Below, one piece after another: positions 18,764 through 26,078 of a stretch of 64,000 bases of DNA; the stretch's first letter is position 1, and the number at the start of each line of letters is the position of its first letter. A program made the translations under genes and the position numbers. The DNA is taken from contig JADJMM010000011.1 of NCBI GenBank assembly GCA_016709575.1, positions 62,001-126,000 on the forward strand. Reading direction: 5' to 3'. A model generated the notes under the pieces. That model made no database searches, was not told where the DNA came from, and was given only the letters and a program-made list of their open reading frames with translations. Origin of the DNA: Sphingobacteriaceae bacterium. Its GTDB lineage: Bacteria; Bacteroidota; Bacteroidia; B-17B0; Aurantibacillaceae.

Positions 18764-19225
18764 TTAATTAGGGAAATACTGGAAATTTTCAGGCGCATCA
18801 GAGGCGCTAAAGCTCAAAGTAGTGAGTTTTCCATTCTCATAATAACAATCAAGACCCGCATCATCAAAACTCAGACGTTTCTCACCCCATTCATGCAGTT
18901 CTGTATCGCTGAGTTTAAATCCATTAGCTTTAAGCAACTCTACCAATTCAGGTTCTTTCAGACTAAAAACCTGTTTTCCGAAAAGAATTGTGGCCGGATT
19001 ATCCACTTCAACTATATTAAGCGAGTTGTTTTTATTAACATCAAAAAAGAGGGAAAAGCCATGTTCCCAATAATGTAATACAAAGGAAGATGTGTCAAGT
19101 ATATCATCTGTAAGGGTCTGCGTTTCTTCAGGGGCACCAAAAAGTGCCTCGGCATCACTTGGTTTTTGACCAAAGTTCAGGTTACAAAAGCCCTTAAGGA
19201 GACGTATTTCGAAGATTGTCGGCAT
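18764..19225 (-). CDS. Conserved-looking hypothetical protein upstream of kdnA
   Basis: The protein has 153 residues, acidic, with no signal peptide or membrane segment. A possible motif is 'GFCNLNFGQKPSDAEALFGAPEE', quoted here only as FGQKPSDAEALFGAP, which resembles the start of small proteins with an 'LGxSxxEVxxxLG.P' phospholipid-sensor-like or SMI1-like turn. The second half alternates beta-strand-like segments (SFVLHYWEHGFSLFFD and LDCYYENGKLTTLSFS). No family is assigned. It is 31 bp upstream of the kdnA start in the same direction and may be part of the same operon. It is divergent from tRNA-Lys. Confidence 0.6.
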   Translation of the reverse strand: MPTIFEIRLLKGFCNLNFGQKPSDAEALFGAPEETQTLTDDILDTSSFVLHYWEHGFSLFFDVNKNNSLNIVEVDNPATILFGKQVFSLKEPELVELLKANGFKLSDTELHEWGEKRLSFDDAGLDCYYENGKLTTLSFSASDAPENFQYFPN

Positions 19226-19292
19226 TATAGGTAAATGTATTGAAAATGTATTTTTTATGGAAAAAATGTGTTAAAATATTTATTTAAAATAA

Positions 19293-19324
19293 TTTTGCGT
19301 TAGAGAATTAACCTTTTATATTTG
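19293..19324 (+). promoter_or_regulatory. Bacteroidota-type promoter of tRNA-Lys
   Basis: TTTTG (19293-19297), a 19-nt spacer and TATATTTG (19317-19324) match the Bacteroidota consensus essentially perfectly. Transcription would start near 19330, about 105 nt before the tRNA, leaving an unusually long 5' leader for processing by RNase P. Confidence 0.75.
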
Positions 19325-19437
19325 CAGCCCCGTACCAAAAAGTTCTTTAATATACTAATAAGTTCCGCACACGAAATTGTTCCTCGTTTATATGGGGAAC
19401 AGGCACTTATAGAGGGTAATAAATTTCGAAGAAATTC

Positions 19438-19510
19438 GATTCCGTAGCTCAGCAGGTAGAGCATTACACTTTTAATGTAAGGGTCCTGGGTTCGAATCCC
19501 AGCGGGATCA
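19438..19510 (+). tRNA. tRNA-Lys (anticodon TTT)
   Basis: A 73-nt cloverleaf. The acceptor GATTCCG pairs with CGGGATC (one T-G pair), the D arm contains GCTCAGCAGGTAGAGC, and the anticodon stem TTACA/TGTAA has loop CTTTTAA (anticodon TTT, lysine). The T arm is CTGGG-TTCGAAT-CCCAG. The discriminator is A, and CCA is not encoded, unlike the tRNA-Val in this window. A hairpin terminator follows. Confidence 0.95.
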
Positions 19511-19522
19511 CGGGTAAAAGAA

Positions 19523-19556
19523 AAACCTGTTCGCTTTAGCGGATGGGTTTTTTTGT
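19523..19556 (+). terminator. Terminator after tRNA-Lys
   Basis: AAACC-TG-TTCGC-TTTA-GCGGA-TG-GGTTT forms a hairpin followed by a T-rich tract (GTTTTTTTG). It lies 12 nt after the tRNA 3' end. Confidence 0.7.
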
Positions 19557-19667
19557 TTTGGGCCTGCCAAGCTCGCTTGAGTAGGACCGGAAATAAAAAA
19601 AGACATCTTCCCGAAGGGAAAACAGGTTTTCTTTTGCAACTCTGAGTTTCAAGGGATCAACGAGTTA

Positions 19668-19725
19668 ATCCAGCGGGATCACGGGTAAAACAAGAAACCC
19701 TTCGCCAAAAGCGGAGGGTTTTTTT
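19668..19725 (+). repeat. Partial tRNA-Lys 3' end plus terminator, second copy
   Basis: The bases from ATCCAGCGGGATCACGGGTAAAA onward (quoted in part: CCAGCGGGATCACGGGTAAA) repeat the end of tRNA-Lys and its immediate downstream sequence. A second hairpin terminator (AAACCCTTCGC/GCGGAGGGTTT, 19695-19721, with a T-run) then follows, and then a related 'GGCCT.(C)CAAG' stretch. The copy is about 170 bp from the first. Upstream of it only a poor T-arm remnant is left, so this looks like a decayed second tRNA-Lys gene or an old direct duplication. The rest of 19557-19843 shows no gene. Confidence 0.6.
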
Positions 19726-19843
19726 GTTTTCTGGCCTATCAAGTCCTTTTTAAATAAGAACAATATGAAATTTTACTGTTTTCTGCATCTAAATAAGGGA
19801 CTTATCCACTACATTTATTACATTTAGTGTCCCGAACTACACT

Positions 19844-22510
19844 ATGAAAACCAGAATAAAAATATTTTTAGGGCTTCTTTTAATGAGCTATATAGCTTCT
19901 GCTCAAGCCCCACCAAATTGGACATTAAAATTTAGCAGTGTTGTTGAAAAAGCCGGTCAGGGTTTTGGCGGTGTTGATATAACTCTTTATGAGGGAAGTA
20001 AGAAAGTTTCTCAATCGATAACCAGTGGTGGTGGTGATTTTGTGGTTGAAGTTCCACCCAATGGTGAATTTGTATTAGTGATTTCGAAAGACGGATTTAA
20101 CACAAAGAAGTTTGCTATCAATACTAAAAATGTGCCTGCTGATATGGACAAAAACAATTTCAAACCTGTGCTTAGGTTAGAAGGTGTTACTATGTCGAAA
20201 CCATTACCAGGCGTTGATTATTCACCACTAAATGAACCCTTATTAAAAGCAAGTTATCAGATATCAGGAAAGAAATTTAGTGATGATGCAGGTTATACCA
20301 GTCAAATGCTTAGTGCTTTAAGTAAAATACGTGCGCAGGAACAGGCAATAATGGAACGTTATAATGCTGCCAACAAAGCTGGTGATGAAGCCTTAAAAAA
20401 AGCAGATTGTGAAAAAGCAAAAGAAAATTACACAAAAGCCTCAGGCATTTTACCTGACGAAAATTATCCGAAAGAGCAATTAGCAAAAGCTGAAAAGTGT
20501 GTTAATGCTAAAGATGAAGAAAAGAAAAAAGCAGAAGAAGCAAAATTAGCAGCAGAGAAAGCAGCAGCTGAAAAAGCTGCGGCTGAAAAGGCAGCAGCGG
20601 ATAAATTAGCAGCAGAGAAAGCTGCGGCGGAAAAAGCAGCAGCCGATAAAGCAGCAGCGGATAAATTAGCAGCTGAAAAACTTGCTGCAGAAAAAGCAGC
20701 AGCCGATAAATTAGCAGCAGAGAAAGCGGCGGCGACCCGAAAAAAGCAGCAGCCGACAAAGCAGCAGCGGATAAATTAGCAGCTGAAAAACTTGCTGCAG
20801 AAAAAGCAGCAGCCGACAAGGCAGCAGCGGATAAATTAGCAGCAGAGAAACTTGCTGCAGAAAAAGCAGCAGCTGAAAAGGCAGCAGCAGATAAATTAGC
20901 AGCTGAAAAAGCAGCAGCTGAAAAAGCAGCAGCTGAAAAGGCAGCGACCGACAAAGCAAACGCTGATAAATTAGCGGCGGAAAAACTTGCTGCAGAGAAA
21001 GCTGCGGCTGAAAAGGCAGCAGCGGATAAATTAACAACAGAGAAACTTGCTGCAGAAAAAGCAGCAGCTGAAAAGGCAGCAGCAGATAAATTAGCAGCTG
21101 AAAAAGCTGCGGCTGAAAAGGCAGCAGCCGACAAGGCAAACGCTGATAAATTAGCGGCGGAAAAATTTGCTGCAGAGAAAGCTGCGGCTGAAAAGGCAGC
21201 AGCAGATAAACTAGCTGCAGAGAAAGCAGTAGCAGATAAATTAGCAGCTGAAAAGGCAGCGGCTGAAAAAGCGGCGGCTGAAAAGGCAGCAGCAGATAAA
21301 TTAGCAGCTGAAAAACTTGCTGCAGAAAAAGCAGCAGCCAGCAGCGGATAAAGCTAACGCTGATAAATTAGCGGCTGAAAAACTTGCTGCAGAGAAAGCT
21401 GCGGCTGAAAAGGCGGCAGCAGATAAATTAGCTGCAGAAAAAGCCGCAGCCGACAAAGCAAACGCCGATAAATTAGCTGCAGAAAAATTGGCGGCTGAAA
21501 AACTTGCTGCAGAAAAAGCAGCAGCAGATAAAGCTAATGCAGATAAACTTGCTGGAGAGAAAGCAGCAGCCGACAAAGCAAACGCTGATAAATTAGCTGC
21601 GGAAAAAGCAGCAGCGGATAAATTAGCAGCAGAAAAAGCGGCGGCTGAAAAACTTGCCGCAGAAAAAGCAGCAGCAGATAAAGCTAACGCAGAGAAAGCA
21701 GCAGCAGATAAACTTGCAGCGGAAAAAGCAGCCGCAGAGAAAGCTAACGCAGAGAAACTTGCAGCAGAGAAAGCTGCAACCGACAAAGCAAACGCCGATA
21801 AATTAGCTGCGGAAAAAGCAGCAGCGGATAAATTAGCAGCTGAAAAAGCAAATGCAGAGAAACTTGCGGCAGAGAAAGCAGCAGCGGATAAAGCTAACGC
21901 AGATAAACTTGCTGCAGAGAAAGCTGCAGCCGACAAAGCAAACGCTGACAAATTAGCAGCAGAAAAAGCTGCTAGAGACAAAGCTATCGCAGAGAAGCTA
22001 GCGCAAAAAGAAGCAAAGGATAAAGCACTTGCTGATAAATTAGCGGCAGAGAAAGCAGCACGTGATAAACTTGCTGCTGATAAAGTAGCTGCTGATAAAG
22101 CAGCACACGAAAAATTAATGGCTGATAAAGCTGCTCAACAAAAAGAAATTGCCGAAAAAGCAGCTGCAGAACGCTTAGCAAAAGAACAAGCCACGAAAGA
22201 TAAATTAGAAACTGAACGTTTGGCAAGAGAACAAGAAGATGCAAATAAGGGAAAAACTATTATTGTAAAAGATATTGAACCTGTAACTAATACACCGGGA
22301 GATCCTGATGTGGATGCGAAACACCGAATTGCTTCCACTATCGGTGGTGATAAATACAAAGAGGTTATTAAAAAAGCTGAAGGCTATTTTAAAATGAAAC
22401 GTTGGGCCGAAGCAAAAACTGCTTATGAAGAGGCTTTAAAATATAAAGCTGCTGATCCATACGCAACCGGCAAACTTGCTGAAATTGAAAAATTAACTGC
22501 ACCCAAATAA
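19844..22510 (+). CDS. Secreted Ala/Lys/Glu-rich helical-stalk protein with TPR-like ends; two compensating frameshifts in the repeat
   Basis: A signal peptide (MKTRIKIFLGLLLMSYIASA) is followed by a beta-sandwich-like domain (about residues 28-110, 'GGVDITLYEGSKKVSQ', 'VLVISKDGFNTKKF'). A TPR-like helical pair ('CEKAKENYTKASGILPDENY') comes next. From about 20510 to 22240 the gene encodes degenerate five-residue repeats such as AAEKA, AADKL and NADKL, a TolA-domain-II-like continuous helix. The C-terminus has another TPR-like unit ('YFKMKRWAEAKTAYEEALKY'). The frame of 19844-20779 is interrupted near 20735-20745 by about 5 extra bases. The repeat then continues without a stop in the +1-shifted frame to 21351, and about 7 extra bases near 21330-21345 restore the first frame, so the total change is in-frame. 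The protein probably spans the periplasm; partners are unknown. Whether the frameshifts are real or assembly errors cannot be decided here. Confidence 0.75.
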
Positions 22511-22528
22511 AAACTAATTCAAAAAATT

Positions 22529-23515
22529 ATGAGCAGTATCATTTTAACAGCTGATGACTACGGTGCTTGTGATTTTATTGATAATGGAATTATTCGTGCT
22601 TTACGTGATAAAAAAATAAATACAGTTACAGCTTTTGTAACTCACCCCGATTCTAAATCCCGCTTACAAACTCTTATTACTTTACGTGAGGAATTAAAAC
22701 AACAAAATAATAACGTTTACACTTTTAATATTGGCTTGCATTTTAGTTTAACTTCCGGCACCGCCATTACAGGAAAATCGAGTTTAACCGATGACGAAAG
22801 TGGTGATGATGGAAAGTTTGAATTTCATGAAGCAAAAAACTATCCTTTCCGTAAAATAAAACACGAAGATCTCCAACACGAATTAACTGCACAACTTAAT
22901 TTATTAGATGAATGGCTAGGCAATACGCCAATAGATCACGTAACTAATCATCATGGGATTTGTTATTTGGATTTAGGTTTTTTTGAAGAGTATGTGAAAA
23001 CCATCAATCTTTTTAAAAGCAAGAAGCTTAATAATAAACTTCCCATTCGTAGTCCGATGAGTTGGCTGAAGAGCGATATGAAAACATGGAAGAATGGAAA
23101 AGTTTTAATCCCCACAATTAAACAAGGTATAGAACTTGGCTTTTGGAAAAAAGTTGGCGATGTTACCAATAAAAAATTAAGAATCCGTGAAGAGCATGCC
23201 TTTGCCCTTGAAATAAATTATCCTATTTTTTTAGCGGATACAATTTACGGTTTGCCACACGAAGAAAATATTAAATTTTTATTAGAACAACTCGCGCCTA
23301 AAAATTACTCAGCCGAATTTATGTTTCATCTCGGACATCCTGGAAGAGAAGTAGCGAACATGCAGAAAACTATTGATGATTTAATAATGCCTCATGGTAT
23401 CGACCGCGGTTACTTTTTAAACCGAACAGAAGAACTTAAAGCACTTTCTTCTCTTCCATTAGATTCTTTACTTCAACAACACAACATTCAAAAAATATAT
23501 TTTGCAGAGGCCTAA
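22529..23515 (+). CDS. YdjC/ChbG-family carbohydrate deacetylase
   Basis: The protein has 328 residues. The N-terminal 'ILTADDYGACDFIDNGI' contains the DD metal-binding pair of the YdjC fold, and 'NIGLHFSLTSG' and 'VTNHHGICYLD' provide the metal-binding histidines. The family removes acetyl groups from amino sugars (ChbG acts on chitooligosaccharides; HpnK acts in hopanoid synthesis). The protein is cytoplasmic, having no signal peptide. It begins 18 bp after the helical-stalk gene and ends 3 bp before the DUF3820 gene, so the three may be cotranscribed. The presence of a secreted GH18 enzyme in the same window would fit chito-oligosaccharide use, although the genes are 7 kb apart. Confidence 0.85.
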   Translation: MSSIILTADDYGACDFIDNGIIRALRDKKINTVTAFVTHPDSKSRLQTLITLREELKQQNNNVYTFNIGLHFSLTSGTAITGKSSLTDDESGDDGKFEFHEAKNYPFRKIKHEDLQHELTAQLNLLDEWLGNTPIDHVTNHHGICYLDLGFFEEYVKTINLFKSKKLNNKLPIRSPMSWLKSDMKTWKNGKVLIPTIKQGIELGFWKKVGDVTNKKLRIREEHAFALEINYPIFLADTIYGLPHEENIKFLLEQLAPKNYSAEFMFHLGHPGREVANMQKTIDDLIMPHGIDRGYFLNRTEELKALSSLPLDSLLQQHNIQKIYFAEA

Positions 23516-23518
23516 TTA

Positions 23519-23737
23519 ATGATGGAAGCGAACCCTAACCTCTTATTAGAATTAGTAAAAATGCAAATGCCCTTTGGAAGATACAAAGGTTATTTACTTT
23601 GTAATTTGCCCGTGAGTTATTTAGAATGGTTTAACCGGAAAGGGTTCCCACAAGGAAAACTTGGTGTACTACTTCAAACTATGTACGAAATTAAACTGAA
23701 TGGCTTGGAGCATTTGTTGAATCCCCTGAAGAAATAA
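23519..23737 (+). CDS. DUF3820-family protein
   Basis: The protein has 72 residues. 'MPFGRYKGYLLCNLPVSYLEWF' (shown as PFGRYKGYLLCNLP) is the signature of DUF3820, a small family sometimes named putative quorum-sensing-regulated virulence factors and often fused to or near nucleases. Function is unproven. The start at 23519 or the next ATG (23522) both work. It lies 3 bp after the deacetylase gene and overlaps the end of the convergent lipase-like gene by 47 bp. Confidence 0.8.
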   Translation: MMEANPNLLLELVKMQMPFGRYKGYLLCNLPVSYLEWFNRKGFPQGKLGVLLQTMYEIKLNGLEHLLNPLKK

Positions 23738-25205
23738 TTTTTCCTGTATCCGCATTTTTAAATTCTTCTTTCTCCCTATTTTGAGTTATCCTAAATGTTC
23801 CTTCGTGTACAACACGTTTCATTACAATTTCAATTAAGGTAGTTTGATTGGCCCGTAACATTTTTTTCAGTTGTTCTTCAGATGCATTTATTTTTGCTTT
23901 CACATAATGAGCAAATCCTAAATTATTATGCGGATCAATTAATAAGCCCAATTGTTTCACACCTTCTTTTTTCGCACGTAAAGTTTTATCGCCATACTTC
24001 ACCTCCGGTCCACCGGCCATTGCCGTATAATTAAAAAAGAAAGTTACTGTCCCTCTGCTAAGCGAGTTTCTTTGTCTGTCGGCCATAAAACCATGCGGCA
24101 ATTTATTTGGATCGTTATCGGGTCCCATAAAAATAATGTCGCATTCACCAATATCTCTTCCGTCTTCATCCATCACTTTTACAATCACCATACTTTTAGG
24201 ATCATTGATGAAATATTTATCAGGCAACAAAATATTTAAATCTGCCTCCACTAATTCTTGTTGCTGAACCATCACTACTTGCTTATCAAAATCTTCACAA
24301 AGAGTTTTGTAATCGTTTGCTGTGTTTACTTTGATGCATTTTAAAATAGCTGAGAGTGTTTCGTGTGAATCGTTATTTGCTTTCACACTTCTCATAATGC
24401 CAATTTTATCGCCTGAATGCGCTTTTCCTTTTACCAATGTAAAAGCTGTTGGTGCTGTAGTTTTAAATTCTTTTATTTCTAACGTTACCTCCCTTCCATC
24501 CGTAACTGCTTGTTGTTCCAAACGAATGTATGCTGAATTTAAATTTGCAGCAGCAGCCCGCACTACTCCATCCGAACCCATCTCTCCTGTATATGGATTT
24601 ACATGATCATAAACACTTCTGTCGATGGTTTGTCCAGTTATAACAAATGGAAAAATAGTTCCTGATTTCATAAACTGTTCCGACTCAAAAATCCAACGCT
24701 TATTTAATTGCCAGGCATCACTGCTTCCTAATTCTAACCAATTTAGTACACCTTGTCCGGGCTCTACACCTTCGAACCAGGATTTTAAACGCGACACTCT
24801 TGATTTTCCTAATTGCGCTAAAGCCGAACCAAAATTAGCTGGGGCTAACATTATTAAATGGGTTAGCGGACAAGCCGCTAAATTATTTTTTTGAGAGTAG
24901 AATTTATCGACCCAATTACGAATAGCTGATCCGCCTGTTGAATGCGTAATGATAATACACTTTGTGCCCGCATTTAATAATGAACTTAGTTCTGTTCTTA
25001 TCGCAAACTCAAAAGCTTTCGAAATGTCATCCACACGAACTTCATCCTTAAAACTGATGTATTTTCCTAACCAGATTTGCTTTACATCTACTTCTAAACT
25101 TGAATCCTTTGCTGATTCCATTTCCAAACGTTGCGCTAAACCACCATAAGAATCCGTGTTGTGTACACTCCAACCGTGAACCAATACCACTAAACGCTTT
25201 GCCAT
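23691..25205 (-). CDS. Alpha/beta-hydrolase, lipase/PGAP1-like
   Basis: The protein has 504 residues and no signal peptide. It begins 'MAKRLVVLVHGWSVHNTDSY', where HGW supplies the oxyanion turn. The nucleophile elbow is 'IIITHSTGGSAIRNWV' (HSTGG, Ser about residue 91), and 'HLIMLAPANFGSALAQLG' is typical of lipase-like and PGAP1-like hydrolases. An Asp ('DGVVRAAAANLNS') and a His ('KAHSGDKIGI') could complete the triad. The last ~190 residues form a separate beta-rich domain with no recognised family. A cytoplasmic or injected phospholipase is possible, but no secretion or immunity gene is adjacent. It starts 45 bp from the divergent gene at 25251. Confidence 0.75.
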   Translation of the reverse strand: MAKRLVVLVHGWSVHNTDSYGGLAQRLEMESAKDSSLEVDVKQIWLGKYISFKDEVRVDDISKAFEFAIRTELSSLLNAGTKCIIITHSTGGSAIRNWVDKFYSQKNNLAACPLTHLIMLAPANFGSALAQLGKSRVSRLKSWFEGVEPGQGVLNWLELGSSDAWQLNKRWIFESEQFMKSGTIFPFVITGQTIDRSVYDHVNPYTGEMGSDGVVRAAAANLNSAYIRLEQQAVTDGREVTLEIKEFKTTAPTAFTLVKGKAHSGDKIGIMRSVKANNDSHETLSAILKCIKVNTANDYKTLCEDFDKQVVMVQQQELVEADLNILLPDKYFINDPKSMVIVKVMDEDGRDIGECDIIFMGPDNDPNKLPHGFMADRQRNSLSRGTVTFFFNYTAMAGGPEVKYGDKTLRAKKEGVKQLGLLIDPHNNLGFAHYVKAKINASEEQLKKMLRANQTTLIEIVMKRVVHEGTFRITQNREKEEFKNADTGKIISSGDSTNAPSHSV

Positions 25206-25214
25206 AATAAATGT

Positions 25215-25242
25215 TTTGTACTAAAGATATTATTTATATTTG
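25215..25242 (+). promoter_or_regulatory. Promoter of the 5-alpha-reductase-like gene
   Basis: TTTG (25215-25218), a 16-nt spacer and TATATTTG (25235-25242). The -7 box is perfect but the spacer is 3 nt shorter than usual. The ATG follows 8 bp after the -7 box. Confidence 0.45.
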
Positions 25243-25250
25243 AAAAACAA

Positions 25251-26015
25251 ATGAGCAAAGAAACTTTATATCTGATTTCCTATATCTGGCTTGGCATTGC
25301 TATTGCAGTTCATATTACTATGTTTTTTATAACTGCACCTTTCGGTAGGCACACGTCTGATAAATGGGGTAAAACAATCAATAACAAATTAGGATGGTTT
25401 ATTATGGAATCACCTTCCTTATTAATCATGCTTTACTTTTTGTTTAGCGGAAATAATTCCTTCAACTCCTATATCTGGGTTTTGTTTTTAGTTTGGATTC
25501 TGCATTACGCCAACCGATCGTTTATTTATCCTCTTAGAATAAAAGCTACTCCAAAACAAATTCCCATTTTCATTGTGTTGAATGCTATTCTTTTTAATTT
25601 TATGAATGCAGGACTAAACGGATACTTTCTTTCTAATTTAGCAAACACAGAAGATTTCAATTCAGATTGGCTTAGTTCGCCGCATTTTATTACAGGCGCT
25701 ATTCTTTTTTGTGTTGGTGCTTTCATCAATTTAAAATCAGATTCCATTCTTATCAATTTGAGGAAGCTCGGAGAAACAGGATACAAAATTCCAAAAGGTT
25801 TTTTGTTCGAGTACGTTTCGTCACCTAATTTATTTGGAGAATTAATTGAATGGAGTGGCTTTGCATTAATGGCTTGGAATTTACCGGCTCTAACATTTAT
25901 GGTATGGACATTCGCGAATTTAGTTCCCAGAGCTAAAAATCATCACGATTGGTATAAAAAACAATTTTCAGATTATCCGAAGGAAAGAAAAGTGATTTTT
26001 CCTTTTCTCTATTAA
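25251..26015 (+). CDS. Steroid 5-alpha-reductase-like membrane protein
   Basis: The protein has 254 residues with about six hydrophobic segments. The C-terminal ~150 residues follow the 3-oxo-5-alpha-steroid 4-dehydrogenase (SRD5A) pattern: 'HYANRSFIYPLRIK', 'PKGFLFEYVSSPNLFGELIEW' (shown as FLFEYVSSPNLFGELIEW) and 'NLVPRAKNHHDWYKKQF'. These are the NADPH- and substrate-binding motifs of the family, which reduces a carbon-carbon double bond conjugated to a ketone in steroids or polyprenoids. The bacterial substrate is unknown; a sterol or isoprenoid lipid is plausible. It is convergent with the phosphatase gene at 26079-28073. Confidence 0.85.
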   Translation: MSKETLYLISYIWLGIAIAVHITMFFITAPFGRHTSDKWGKTINNKLGWFIMESPSLLIMLYFLFSGNNSFNSYIWVLFLVWILHYANRSFIYPLRIKATPKQIPIFIVLNAILFNFMNAGLNGYFLSNLANTEDFNSDWLSSPHFITGAILFCVGAFINLKSDSILINLRKLGETGYKIPKGFLFEYVSSPNLFGELIEWSGFALMAWNLPALTFMVWTFANLVPRAKNHHDWYKKQFSDYPKERKVIFPFLY

Positions 26016-26041
26016 ACCTTGATGCCAATTACACAAACATT

Positions 26042-26068
26042 CCTTCGTCAGGCTCAGGACAGGCTGAC
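26042..26068. repeat. Dispersed intergenic repeat, rearranged copy
   Basis: CCTTCGTCAGGCTCAGGA is followed by CAGGCTGAC, placing the CCTTCG and GCTCAGGA cores of the repeats at 13324 and 38603 in inverted orientation. It sits between two convergent stop codons. Confidence 0.45.
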
Positions 26069-26078
26069 TCGTTTGCGA

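Noticed and set aside
19496..19690. An att-bounded mobile element between the two tRNA-Lys 3' ends
   Set aside because: The interval is only about 170 bp and contains no integrase or gene; it is kept only as a repeat.
20508..21981. Long antisense open frames over the Ala/Lys repeat, rich in SAAAFSA and LLLF units
   Set aside because: They arise because the repeat codons (GCA, GCT, GAA, AAA, GAT, TTA) contain no stops in the other frames. They have no start context and mirror the sense repeat exactly.
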